From Melitaea cinxia (lineage: Eukaryota > Arthropoda > Insecta > Lepidoptera > Nymphalidae): DNA of 64,000 nt. Position numbers and translations under genes: made by a program. Under the pieces are notes generated by a model that was not told the origin of the DNA, did no database searches, and saw only the letters and a list, made by a program, of their open reading frames with translations. This document shows positions 34,506-46,159 of this stretch, one piece after another (position 1 is the stretch's first letter; each line of letters begins with the position of its first letter). The DNA is taken from assembly GCF_905220565.1 (NCBI RefSeq), contig NC_059409.1:11340549-11404548 (forward strand). Reading direction: 5' to 3'.

Positions 34506-35979
34506 TTGTAGCTGTTAAAGTTTCGGAGATTCCGTGATGAGGGAGTCAACCTATCGTCCCCCGTTTTGACCCTAAAAAGGAGTTGATTTCAAAGATACAT
34601 TATTTGGACACCTTTTCACCTTTTACAGAGCGTACATTTTAAATTTCAAGTCTTTCACTTCAAAAACATAGGACTTTCATACAAAATTCCAATCCCCGTT
34701 TTATACCCTTGGGGTCGAGTTTCGTAAAATCAGCTCTTAGCGGATGTTTACGCCCTGTAAGGAACCTACCTGCCAAATTTCAAGCTTGTAGCTGTTATAG
34801 TTTCGGAGGTTTCGTGATGAGTGAGTCAATCTACCATCCCCCGTTTTAACCCGAAAAGGGAGTTGCTTTCTAAAGATACATTATTTGGACACCTTCTCAC
34901 CATCTATAGAACATAAATTTTAAATTTCAAATCTCTTACTTCAAAAACATAGGACTTTCATACAAACTTTCAACCCCCCTTTTACCCCCTTAGGGGTCGA
35001 GTTTTGTAAAACCCGTTCTTAACGAATGTTTACGTCTTATACGAAGCCTATCTGTCAAATTTCAAGTTTGTAGCTGTTATAGTTTCGGAGATTTCGTGAT
35101 GAGTGAGTAAACCTACCATCCCCCGTTTTAACCCCAAAAGGGAGTTGATTTCTAAAGATTCATTATTTGGACACCTTCTTATCATCTATAGGGTATACAT
35201 TTTAAATTTCAAGTCTCTTCCTTCAAAAACATAGGACTTTCATACAAACTTTCAACCCCCGTTTTATCCTTTTAAGGGTCGAGTTTCATAAAATTCGTTC
35301 TTAGCGGATGTTTACGACCCAGAAGGAGCCTATCTGCCAAATTTCAAGTTTTTAGCTATTATAGTTTCCGAGATTTCGTGATGAGTCAACCTACTATACA
35401 ATCCCGTGTTTTAACCCCAAAAGGGAGTTGATTTCTAAAGATACATTAGTTGGACACCTTTTCACTATCTATAAAGCATACATTTTAAATTTCAAGTCTC
35501 TTACTTCAAAAACATAGGACTTTCATAAAAAATTCCAACCCCCGTTTTATCCTCTTAGGGGTCGAATTTCGTAAAATTCGTTCTTAGCGGATGTTTACAC
35601 CCTATAAGGAATCCACTTACCAAATTTCAAGTTTGTAGTTGTTATAATTTCGGAGATTTCGTGATGAGTGAGTCAACCTACCATACCCCATTTTAACCCC
35701 AAAAGGGAGTTGATTTTTAAAGATACATTATTTGAACACCTTCTCACTATCTATAGAGCATACATTTTAAATTTCAAGTCTCTCACTTCAAAAATATAGG
35801 ACTTTCATACAAACTTCCAACCCCCGTTTTATCCCCTTAGGGGTCGAATTTCCTAAAATTAGTTCTTAGCGGATGTTTACGACCTATAAGGAGCCTATCT
35901 GCCAAATTTCAAGTTTTTAGGTGTTATAGTTTCGGAGATTTAATGATGAGTGACCTTTCGCTTTTATAAAATGTATAGA
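34506..35979 (-). repeat. Inverted 282-bp satellite array, about five units
   Basis: The reverse-strand anchor TTTCGGAGATTTCGTGATGA recurs at about 34521, 34801, 35083, 35365, 35648 and 35930 (spacing 280-283). The minus-strand start is TCTATACATTTTATAAAAGC at 35979, the same Helitron-type 5' region as precedes the first array. Units are more diverged from one another than in the first array. Confidence 0.85.
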
Positions 35980-36164
35980 TTATAGATTATAGACTGGAGA
36001 TTTTTTTTTAACATTTTTATAATATATAAATTCCGCTGATAAACTGTCACGCATTTTGGCGGGTTATGAAATTGTAAAAGTATTTGGTCCATATATAGAA
36101 TTTATTATTATGTATTATATTTTTATTAATTATCAAAATATTTACCTATTATTACATTACATAA

Positions 36165-36770
36165 TAGCTTCTGCGCGCGACTTCGTCCGCGTGGAACAGA
36201 GGCGCCCGCAATACTTGATCAATATTTTGCTGCGATGTTATTTAAAATCTGCGATATCTCCTGGAATACTCATTGAAATTGAATTACGTAAAAGGCTATT
36301 TAGTTTCAAATTAAATACTTGTGATGAGTAACGTATTTATTTAGATAAGGATTAATATCATATTTATAAAAACATCTTCGCAAATAATGCATTATTTAAA
36401 AACAAACTTGGTTGGCATAAAAAAGGTTATAGTGAGCCAGCCTTAAAAGATAGATATATGCTGTCGTGGTTTTTTTTTAGAACTTTTAAAGAGGATCCAT
36501 TCTGTGATACATGATTTTTGCGAAACTAACTGTTTTTACAGCGCACGCAGCGGAAGCTCTCAAAAGGAAAAAAGAACCCCCGATTTTAAAACATTATTCA
36601 TTGGTGCTCCGCTCCTTTCAGTTTGAGCGTAATGAAATATAGCCTATAACCTTCCTCGATAAATGGGCTATCTAACAGTGAAAGAATTTTTCAAATCGGA
36701 CCAGTAGTTTCTGAGATTAGCGCGTTCAAACAAACAAACAAACATTTCAGCTTTATAATATTAGTATAGA
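36165..36770 (-). mobile_element. Helitron, reverse orientation
   Basis: The minus-strand start at 36770 is TCTATACTAATATTATAAAG. It passes through GCGCTAATCTCAGAAACTAC and GATAGCCCATTTATCGAGGA. Near the far end, on the plus strand, AGCTTCTGCGCGCGACTTCG is a terminal-type segment. It may be composite, since the part 36240-36540 is not shared with 18841-19089. Confidence 0.5.
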
Positions 36771-37209
36771 TAACACTACTAAAGAGCATTATTTGGTTAA
36801 GGTTTTCTGGAAGATTAAGGCATGTGGTCTTAACTTTTAGCAGGGTATTTTCTGCTGTGCTCTAATTCATATATATGCGCTTGTGTAGTCAAAAGCGTAA
36901 TAGACTAAAAAAAATCTTCGTCTTAATTTACTTAAAAAAAATATAGAGTTTGGCAGTAAAAATTCTAATAACGCTGAAATCTTTTATGCATACTCTTATG
37001 AAAATACGTGGAAAATTTTATTATCCGGCGAACGCTTGGCGCGGAAGTATGTACGTCTATATGTACGTCTTTCGTGTCTTGATAGCGAGTTCCAGCAATT
37101 ACAACATAAATATACAGTCGTTAATTTATGTTGTTACAGTTGATGATGATGATGATTATGCATATGTTATACTGCTAAGTTTCATTAGAAAGCCAAGTAT
37201 ATGTAGTTG
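36771..37209. other. No gene seen
   Basis: A 98-codon frame (36950-37246) with a run of aspartates from GATGATGATGATGA has no domain likeness. I leave it uncalled. Confidence 0.4.
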
Positions 37210-37422
37210 TATTTTTTACACGACTAAAACAGGCGTACGACGGTAAGTGGTTACGCCTTCAATACCTAAAGCATCGCAAGCGCTTTGCTGACTCTACCCC
37301 CTCCTCAGAAGCTCTGGCCACATAGAGATTTATCTGCGATTTTCTGTAAGGTTGAGGTACTTCCCCGCATGGGTTGCTTCAGATTTTGAGCAGGTTATAT
37401 CCTTCTGTGCTCTACCTCAATA
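37210..37422 (+). repeat. Dispersed repeat family A
   Basis: Shows the order GTAAGTGGTTACGCCTTCAA, AAGCATCGCAAGCGC, TTCTGTAAGGTTGAGGTACT and TTTTGAGCAGGTTATATCC. Confidence 0.6.
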
Positions 37423-37844
37423 ATATAGACATTAAAAAAAAATGTATAAAATACAACATAAATAAAATACAACACAAAAAATTAAAACAGGTAATATTTA
37501 AAACAGAATAAGTCGCAAAAAATGTAAACGTCGGATATGCGCATTAATCTAATGATAGGTAGGATTTGAATGTAACTTTTTTTTAAAAATATTACTGACA
37601 CAATGTTTTTCACAAAGTTCTGATATAACTATACGGTCACGAAACACGTTAATTATAGTTTTTATTGTGTGAGGATAGATGTGTGAGATTTATCGTACGT
37701 AAGCAAGACTACTTTATAATCATAGATCAATTGCACGATTACTTATAAATAATTTTACAAAGAAATAATTTGAAGGTTCACCTACTTTTAACGGTCGATT
37801 AAATAAACGCTACACTCTTACGAGATCAAATTATGCAAAGCGGA

Positions 37845-37905
37845 TTTCACAAAAAAAAAAATACAGTCGAATTGAGAACCACCTCCTTTTTTGGAAGTCG
37901 GTTAA
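37845..37905 (+). repeat. Family D terminal fragment
   Basis: Poly-A then TACAGTCGAATTGAGAACCA and TTTTGGAAGTCGGTTAA, the same terminus as 47500-47565. Confidence 0.65.
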
Positions 37906-38194
37906 TAAAGGGATAATGATGAGTGAAGGTCTTAATTTAAATGTTAGGTCTACTTCGCCGATTACTGATAAAGCTATTTTACCTATAACAGTATCCAAAT
38001 GAAAAAAGTTTCTCATTAATTTTCTTTTCATCGTCAAAGTTTACTTTATTTTACAAATAAGTACATTTTTATATTCATAGGCCTTGAATCCAAAAGTCGT
38101 CGTTTATAAATTGAAGTGAAATAAGCCTTAATGACTTGTTTTACATGCTGCTGATATATTGTGATATTCTTTGAATACAGAAACTAAAAGCGCA

Positions 38195-38242
38195 CTCAAA
38201 CAAAAATGTTTTTTCGTCTCAAACAAAAATGTTTTTTCGTCT
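38195..38242 (+). repeat. Two-copy direct repeat, about 24 bp
   Basis: CTCAAACAAAAATGTTTTTT followed by CGT is present twice in tandem. Confidence 0.8.
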
Positions 38243-38605
38243 ATCTCTATGAGCGCACACATCATACAACCTACAACATGGAGTTCAATGAAACTTAATA
38301 TTTTACAAGGTTCCGAGCCATTGTCAATACTTTAAAACCCAAAGTAATGAACGAATAATTTAAATTTAATTGGTAAAATATAATAAGGTGTTTATTATCA
38401 TTTATCATACATACGAAGTTAAGACCAAAAGCTAGTAAGTACCTACCTATAATGGGAAATATTAGGTGGCAGATTAAATAAGAAAACGTAAAGTAAGACA
38501 GGTAAACATTGATACTAGAGTTGGACAGTCGTTGTGGAGTCGGCGTAGTGATTCATCATTTGAATTAGTGTTGCCCAAATGCAAGAACAAGACGAGACTT
38601 AGCCA

Positions 38606-38720
38606 GTCTTGGTCTTGGTCTTGCGCCAATACACCTGGTCTTGGTCTTGGTCTTGGTCTTGCGCTCCCATTCTTGGTCTTGGTCTTGGTCTTGCAGCAAG
38701 AGTCTTGCAAGTCTTGCAAT
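38606..38720 (+). repeat. Left subterminal hexamer array of the hAT element
   Basis: Runs of TCTTGG in three clusters, with TCTTGC at cluster ends. The right array is the inverted counterpart. In known hAT elements such motifs are transposase-binding sites; here that is inferred. Confidence 0.8.
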
Positions 38721-39143
38721 TACCTATTAGTCTATTACTATTTATTAAAGTTTACTTTAAATCTTAGAAAAACGTATTAGAATTGGAACATTGTGAGCTT
38801 GAATTAACATAGCCATAGTAAAGATCAAGCAGATTAATAAATAACTGAAGATTTGATAAGAAATTCGAAAAATCAACTGACCTATATGTCGTTTTCCATG
38901 GAAGTAACTGTTTCTTAATAAACATTTATGATTTATAAGCTTACATTTGCTAAAACATGTAAAAAAACAAATTAATTACAATAACTTGACTGTATTTTAA
39001 AGAACAATACTTATCTGTCTAGAAAGAGATTGAACCCTCAACTTATAAGAAATTTAATAAAAGAGTTTTACGATTTATCATTTATTTGAATAAAAAATAA
39101 AATACAACACAAATCAACAGCTTTATCATTAGGTTATGATACT

Positions 39144-41934
39144 TTATATCAATTTTTTTGACCAAGAATTAATACAAAGTAACCATCTGGCTGACTCATC
39201 ACTTAACCTATTTCTATGTTTTCTAATTACTAATGATGCTTTAGAAAATAACCTCTCAGCAGGTACTGAAGTTGCAGGTATTGAGAGAAAATCACGGGCC
39301 ATTTTCGATAAAATCGGATACTCTGTCTCATGCGTCCTCCACCAATCTAAAATGTCTTCCGAGCTGGCAGTTCTTGGTTTTCTCAGGTACTCCTCCCACT
39401 CGTCTATCACTAAGCCTTGAAGACAAGATCCAGATGACGTCGAGGGACATTCATAGAGTTTATCAAAGTCTATTACGTCTTCATCTTCATCACATACTTT
39501 ATTTTCTTTTTCTGGTAATTCCAGAGATTTGTTCAGTGAGTGTAGACTTTTATATTCTTCATAAAGTTCATTGAACTTGCGCTGACTTTCTGTTTTAAGT
39601 TGCTTCCCCCACATTGTCAGGTCAAAAGTCTGAGCCTTATGCCTTGGCATTTTTGAATATCATATCAAAAATTGACCGCTCCAGCGGGGTTCGAACCCGC
39701 GCCTCCGACATACCGTGTCGGCGCTCTAGCCAATTAAGCTATGGAACGATGCACCCGCTCGAGCGAAATTTTCGATATGATAATTTTTAATTTCGGTTTA
39801 AGCGAACCGTGGCGCCGTCTATAGTGAGCTCTTTACAGAAACCCGTAACTATTCAAAGTTTCATATTACAATGAAAATCTTTGACAGGAGACGACAACGT
39901 GCTATTTTTAATATCTAACCGCTGAGCTGAGTCAATTTTTGATATGATATTCAAAAATGTTTAGAATTCCTAATGTGGGTAACACAAAAAAAATAAAATC
40001 TTAGATATTACCTTATGCCTTGGGTCTAAAATTAAAGAAGTACAATAAATCCAGTTGCTCTTCTTGTAATGTTTAAGCATTTTGTCTCGAGCTGCTTGGA
40101 AAGCTAGAATGAGCCTTTCATCCACTTCAGATCGATTAGGTTTCTCATCTAACTGTTTTACCATGGATTCAATTTTATCTAGCAAGAGATTGAATGATAC
40201 AATGACTAGCGGTAATGTAACATATTTGTCTCCACCAAGTTTTGTACTTAAAAGTTTAAAGTTTATTAGAAATTTATGTAATTTTTCGAGTACCTGCCAT
40301 TCATTAGCTGTGATTTGAAAATCATTTAATTCGGTGACAGAACTGCACAATATGTCAATGCCCGCTCTCACTTTTAAACCAAATCCAATCATATCATGTG
40401 TGGAATTCCATCTCGTTGGACAGTCAAGAATGGCATTTAGATTTGATGGCACGCCAGCTGCTTCACAAGCAGACTGAAACTTCTTCTTCACTATCTCACT
40501 TCTTTTTATTTTACTGGAAATACTGCGTAACTTTGTTACAGATGTACGCGAGTCAGCAATATTTGGTGCAGATTCTTCATCTTCCTCATCCTCAGTTTCG
40601 TCTGCATAGTCTTCGTACTGCTGATCTTGCGCGTTAGTGTCAGACTCACAGTGTAATGCTAAGGTCTTTAATAAATCTTGTACACCAAGGTTTAAAATGT
40701 GAGCAAAGCACCGGAAATGTTGATTGTCTGAATCAAAGTGTGGCGGCAGCTGTTTGCCCAGTTCACACATAAATTTGGTATTTGCAGTTGCGTTGTCGAC
40801 CGTGATACCTTGTATTTTATCAATTATGCCATATTCCAATAAACATTCATGGAAAATCGTTGCAATATCTTCCCCAGTATGTCGACCGCGTGATGGTATA
40901 AAATCAAGAACTACAGATTGATACTTCCATTCGTTGTCTATATAATGAATAGTAACCCCGTAGTAACTCCTACCAGCAATTGACGTCCACCCATCAATGG
41001 TAAAAGACATTTTAGATGATAATTGTTGAAGTCGTTCCTTGAGATTCAATTGGAGCTCTTCAAATCGCTCTTTGACTTTCCTTCTAAGTGTAGACCTTTT
41101 AGGAAACACCATATTAGGGCAAATACATCGAAAATATACTTGTGTAGCTTCGTCATCGAAAAATGAGAAGGGAAGATATTTTTTCACCACCCAATCAACT
41201 GTAGCTGTCGTGATGTTGTCACTGCTGTTTTCCGACTGAAACAAAACAATAAATCTTGTGTTATTATTTAAAACATACTAGGTTTGAGCGTATAAGAGGA
41301 GGAGGTTTGTTGTTGTTAAATCGAGAAAATCGTTAAATTGATATTTGTTATATTAAGGTTGCACTGTACTGTAATTTACCAAAATAAAGTACTTAGTTGT
41401 TACTGGCCGATTAAATGAAAATATGGGTGTTTATAAAAAATATTTAAGACGATAATTACATACTTAATATGTCGCACCCCTAGATGAAAACACCACTAAA
41501 TCAAAAATAGTTACGTAAGTTAATGGCGTTTTTGAAAGTATCGCATGAATAGCTACGCAGAGTTAAAATTCTTTTAACTGTTAAAAAAATATTCTTACCT
41601 GTCCACTTCTTCCAGCGGTTACTAAAAAGCTTGTGATATCTCCACTTAATTTTGGTTTAACAGGAAGAAATATTTCTGATTCCTTTTTGTGGAAAGATAT
41701 TAGATGTTTCCTTAAGCCTGAAGCGTTTCTGTTTTTCATTTTTATTTCAATCTTTTTATGTTGGCACAATTTACAGAAGGCAGTTTGGGATGCATGAATT
41801 ATTTCGAAAAACTCCTCAAATTTGCTTTTGGGTCTTTTAGATCTGTGACTCAAACTCTCGTTACTCGGACTAGAATAATTTGAATCTTCGTCACTCATAT
41901 TAAATTGTACACGTGATACGTTTTTAGAAAACAA
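39144..41934 (-). pseudogene. hAT transposase with BED zinc finger, broken by a SINE
   Basis: Exon 1 (41934 or the ATG at 41898, to 41599) holds a BED finger: CKLC at residues 54-57 and HLISFH at 77-82. Donor CAG|GTAAGA; a 363-bp intron; acceptor TTGTTTCAG at 41236. Exon 2 (41235 onward) has the hAT catalytic core: MSFTIDGWTS, then GITVDNATAN, CFAHILNLGVQD and CPTRWNSTHDM. After LILDPRHK the frame runs into the SINE at 40010 and stops. Beyond the SINE (39647 down to 39144) the frame resumes with the same PRHK codons and carries the C-terminal dimerisation region: FLSIPATSVPAERLFSKA and RLSDESARWLLCINSW. Without the insertion the protein would be about 680 residues, normal for a ZBED-like hAT transposase. 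Only the SINE breaks it. Confidence 0.85.
39648..40010. mobile_element. tRNA-headed SINE inserted in the hAT transposase, inverted-duplicate form
   Basis: Target duplication CCTTATGCCTTGG lies at 39635-39647 and 40011-40023. The left end holds a 72-base tRNA-like sequence on the minus strand (39677-39748) with cloverleaf pairing: acceptor CGTTCCA/TGGAGCG, anticodon stem CCGAC/GTCGG, T arm GCGGG/CCCGC around TTCGAAC. Position 33 of the anticodon loop is C instead of T, so it is not a good functional tRNA. The terminal segment CATTTTTGAATATCATATCA and its complement occur at both ends. The right end has the tail TAATGTGGGTAACACA then A-rich ATAAAATC, also seen at 46060. Confidence 0.75.
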
Positions 41935-42230
41935 CGAGAATTAGTAAAAACAATTATTAAGTTAGACTCGAAGCACAGCTCAATTGGAAATGACTGGAAT
42001 TAAAATAATTCCTTTATTTATAGTACGTTTCCTTGCTTTCTACCGCGCCGCCTCGCCACGTGCCGGCTCTATGAAAAGGATGCCGCCGCAAATCAAACAA
42101 TGCCGCGTGCGGCGTACAAACACACACTAAATATTACCTACTTGTACAGACGCGACGCGTGAATAAAATATATGTAAAGAATTAGTGCCAATCACTATTC
42201 TTTACATATAAGTGAATGTTTTGGCGTACA

Positions 42231-42368
42231 TCTATACTAATATTATAAAGCTGAAGAGTTCGTTTGTATGTTTGATGACAGAAGTTTTAAAATAAATAAA
42301 TAAGTCCTGAACGTCACTATACCTCCAAAGTTACTATTCCTCGTGGACGAAGTCGCGGGCACAGCTAG
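42231..42368 (+). mobile_element. Short Helitron nested in the hAT element
   Basis: It starts TCTATACTAATATTATAAAG after A and ends GTCGCGGGCACAGCTAG before T. 138 bp. Confidence 0.75.
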
Positions 42369-43260
42369 TAAATACTTACTCTCATCATCTCTCTCAGAGA
42401 TATTCGGGCTGGTAAGTAATACAAAACTCTTATCGCAGGCTTTTTATTTTATTAGTAGGTAAGTACCTACGCTTTTTATATTATTTTATTAGTTTTGTAG
42501 AATTTTTTTACACGTTTCAAGTATATTTAAAAGTGGCTACAATATTTATTAAACGGGTGATATTTGAACACTTTTTGCTATTTTTTCTTGTAAAAACTTA
42601 AGAAATATAATGACTAAATGTACAATAATAGTACCTAAGTAATTAGTTTAAAACCATATAAGTAATCAATATTATAATATATACTTACTAGAACGAATTA
42701 ATATGACATCTACTACCTATCCTTACCATTTTATCCTAATCATAATACTACTTGCGTGATCAGTATAATGTATTCATTTTCATTCTAAGCACTCTGAAAC
42801 TTATTTATTCTTTGGAACACCTGTAGGTACTCTTAAAATTCGAAATTATTTTGCATGAGTATACCTACGCCCTATGTCGGCAATCAAATAGTGTCAAATG
42901 TTATGATTTCGGCGTGGCGGCAACGATTGTTTTAGATTTCAAAAGAAGCCGCCGGCGCGTGTATCATAACCATGTACTTCCGAAAAGCGGCAAATTTCTT
43001 TGAGAAGTAAGTACAAAACCTTTGATGCCGCATTATCAAAGTGCCGATGGTTAAAACATAACTATGCATGCACTCAGTTTGATTTTAATAGATATTTTTT
43101 TATTCGCTATGTTTATGGTATTAGTCGTAATGCGCATAGGTCCAGTTTTTCATATTCTTTGATACAGTTTTTTGCGTCTCATAGAATTCCTAAGCGTACC
43201 TACCTATACACCGAACTGTTACACCTAACTACTCAGTGAAATAGCGCTAAGTCCTAGCTG

Positions 43261-43414
43261 CAAGACGCAAGAGTCTTGCAGGCTATGTCTTGTTCTTGCT
43301 CAAGTCTTGCACGGTCAGTCTTGGTCTTGGTCTTGCTAAAAATACGCGGTCTTGTTCTTGGTCTTGGTCTTGCAAAAACGCAAGAACAAGACCAAGACTG
43401 CAAGACCAAGACTG
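43261..43414 (+). repeat. Right subterminal hexamer array of the hAT element
   Basis: TCTTGGTCTTGG clusters on the left half and CAAGACCAAGAC on the right half, so motifs face both ways next to the terminal repeat. Confidence 0.8.
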
Positions 43415-43438
43415 AATTTGGGCAACACTAATTTGAAT

Positions 43439-44869
43439 TGTGTTTACTTGAGTTGAAATACCCCACTATGTTGCGCAATACTCAGATTTCTTAAGTAATT
43501 TAATTTCGTTATTAATTCATAGCATACCGGATTAAATAATTGTGATTTATTAAAAATCGTTCATTCGAAATCGTAGGATCTTCGATTTTATTTAAATGGT
43601 ATGTACGCGTACAGTTTGAGAAATTAATATTCCTTGCATGTCAAAAGTATGCCTATAAAATGATTATAAAATAAAGTACCAACATCTTTTTGTTTGTGTG
43701 TATATGTGCAAAGGCATTCTTTTAATGAGGTAAATAGAGTTTAATGACACGTGATATTTTAAAATGACACGCGAAAATTTAAAAAACTAATCCAACAATG
43801 AACCGCGATCTCACGTTTAACCTTTCCGATACCCCTGTTAAAAGGTGTAACATGTATACTGGCACACGGTCTGTGGGACCGAAAGTATAATAGCCATTTT
43901 TTTGCAAATTATTTAGTAAAATATTATCATTAAATGTAGTTTTTATATAGATAGAAATGTGTACAAGTATATCAAACAGAGGGTTACAGAGAATATTTTC
44001 TTTTACAACCAAGAAACAGTCTTTTATTACAACCTTGAACTTATTTCTTTTTAATCTAAAAACTACTTACAGTTTAAAAGAACATATTATTATTATTATT
44101 ATATAGAATGAAGACAAAAAAAAAATTTTTGGGTGAATCAACAATGCAAGCAGAAAATGTTATAATAACATAGTCTATAGAAAAAAAAAAATATATTTTT
44201 TACAATTGATGCAATTTACCGAGGTTTATTGATCTTTATTAGTGTGCCAATAATAACAACGCCCTATTTTGTTGTTATTTACTGTCAATATTGTTCAAGT
44301 GTAGTCTTATTAATATATAAAAATCATTTTCGTATTAGCTTGTCATATAATACCCATTTCATTCGCATTTCGCATTCGCTTCTCATAAAATACCTATTTC
44401 ACACTTTTTCTTACTGCATAATGAATTACGTGCTCAGTGACATGTTCAGAATATTGTGTCGCGTGCCATTTGTTCGCCATCGTTCTATGTCATCAATAGT
44501 CTTAGAATTTATGTTTGTGTTAAAAGTTCATTAGTACTACAACCAAACTAATACCTACTAACTTTGTCACCGCTGTGTTATCAGGTACTTTACGCCAGAA
44601 CCTCATTTAAAGTTCTTAACTTTAAATATCTTATAAAAATGTCATATTCAAAATCTTTGATTAGTTGTTATTAAGGAATAACACAAATACTTTGTCGTAA
44701 TTTTTTCACACATAAAGAAATCTTGGTATCAACGAACGCATAATCACAAAGTAAATATGCAAATAAATATCTCTAACACACGTACACTGTCGTCTGTTTC
44801 TAAGGAAGACAAACTTAATCCGGTTTTATAGGTAACAGCCGGCTGATAGATAGCTTTTTTTACAATAAA
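43439..44869. other. No gene seen
   Basis: AT-rich. 77- and 101-codon frames are low-complexity and unsupported. Confidence 0.4.
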
Positions 44870-45074
44870 TCTTTTATATAAAATTCTCGTTTTACTATGT
44901 TAGTTAAAATACTCCTCCGAAACGGGTGGACAGATTTTTATGAAATTTTGTGTGCATATCGAGTAGGTCGGAATCGGACAACATATATTTTTCATACCGC
45001 TAAGTTATAAAGGAGGGGGGGATTAAAGGTGGTTGGTAAAATATATGACTAACAACGTTTGTGGGGTCAGCTAG
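44870..45074 (+). mobile_element. Complete short Helitron (205 bp)
   Basis: 5' TCTTTTATATAAAATTCTCG and 3' TGGGGTCAGCTAG before T. It aligns along its length with 46341-46547. Confidence 0.75.
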
Positions 45075-45244
45075 TATTCATATAAATTATACACATATAA
45101 ATAAATATGTATTACAAACAAACTCCGAGGGCATAATGGTCACTGCAAACTGCGCTAACGTACTAGCCATTATAGTTCATCAATACGAGTACATATAATA
45201 TAAATGTAACGGGTAGCTTTCTGTACATTTAAGATATATGAAAA

Positions 45245-45930
45245 ATAATTGTGTTTGCTCGCAAATGAAAAAAAAAACCGACTTCAATTACATCGACGAG
45301 TAATACAACGCAGATCGACGAAAAAATAGTCAAGTAACAACGCATTATCAAAGATTACTCAAAAAGTAGTTAGTCAGATCTCGATGAAATTTAAATGTGA
45401 CTACATGATAAACTTCGGCTTTCGATTAAATTAAAAATCATTAAAATCGGTACACCTAATAAAAAGTTATTGCGGATTTTCAAGAAGTTCCCTCGATTTC
45501 TCTGGGATCCCATCATCAGATCCTAGTTTCCCTATCATGGTACTAAACTAGGGATATCTTCTTTCCAACAAAAAAAGAATTATCAAAATCGGTACACCTA
45601 GTAAAAAGTTATTGCGGATTTTCAAGAGTTTTCCTCGATTTCTCTAGGATTCCATCATCAGATCCTGATTTCCTTATCATGGTACTTAACTTGGGATATC
45701 TCCTTTACAACAAAAAAATAATTATCAAAATCCGTACATACAGTAGAAAGTTATGCGGTATAATACAACGTAGGTCGACGAAAAAAGCGTCAAGTAAAAA
45801 CGCATTATTAGATATAGCTCGAAAAGTAGTTGTTAGATCTCAAATAAATTTAAATGGGACCAATTGGCATACACCACCTTTCGATTAAAAGAAAATTTGT
45901 CGAAATCGCACCACCGAGTCAAAAGTTGTT
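45245..45930 (+). repeat. Family D repeat, near full, with internal duplication
   Basis: It starts AATTGTGTTTGCTCGCAAAT and AACCGACTTCAATTACATCG. A segment of about 115 bases (AAAATCGGTACACCTA...CATCATCAGATCCT) appears twice in a row (45433 and 45586 onward). Its far end is lost. Confidence 0.7.
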
Positions 45931-46022
45931 TGCGTTCGTGCACGCTAATCTCAGAAACGACTTATCCGATTTATATGTGGTATTTACTAATATATAGTGG
46001 CAAGCTTAGCTTGACATTTAGT

Positions 46023-46088
46023 CATTTTGTTTTTATTTTTATTTTTTGTAACTAATGTGTGGGTAACACAAAAATAAAATCGTACATA
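46023..46088 (+). mobile_element. 66-bp retroposed SINE/LINE tail
   Basis: It is flanked by TTGACATTTAGT at 46011-46022 and 46089-46100. The insert carries TAATGTGTGGGTAACACA then AAAATAAAATC, the same tail as the SINE in the hAT element. An extreme 5' truncation. Confidence 0.7.
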
Positions 46089-46159
46089 TTGACATTTAGT
46101 TTTTATTGTCAATCGGTGCATAAATAAATAAGCTATGTCAATTTAAAGAAAGACCTTGA

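Larger units (their letters stand above)
38566..43430 (-). mobile_element. Complete hAT transposon (about 4.9 kb)
   Basis: The ends are TAGTGTTGCCCAAAT and its exact complement ATTTGGGCAACACTA. The same 8 bp, ATTTGAAT, flank both ends (38558-38565 and 43431-43438), the hAT target duplication. Both subterminal regions carry arrays of CTTGGT hexamers. One minus-strand transposase gene with a BED finger lies inside. Nested insertions: a SINE at 39648-40010 and a short Helitron at 42231-42368. The region 41935-43260 upstream of the gene is non-coding, with a short palindrome near 42175-42226 (TATGTAAAGAAT and its complement). Confidence 0.9.

Noticed and set aside
36950..37246. 98-codon frame with an aspartate run
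   Set aside because: The run comes from a GATGAT repeat, its end overlaps a family A repeat, and no family is recognised.
38532..38780. Leu/Gly/Ser repeat frame on both strands
   Set aside because: Translation of the CTTGGT subterminal array of the hAT element.
39677..39748. Possible functional tRNA gene
   Set aside because: Cloverleaf pairing is good, but the anticodon loop lacks T33, it lies inside an insertion with target duplications, and the same head recurs at 60002-60073 joined to a common SINE body.
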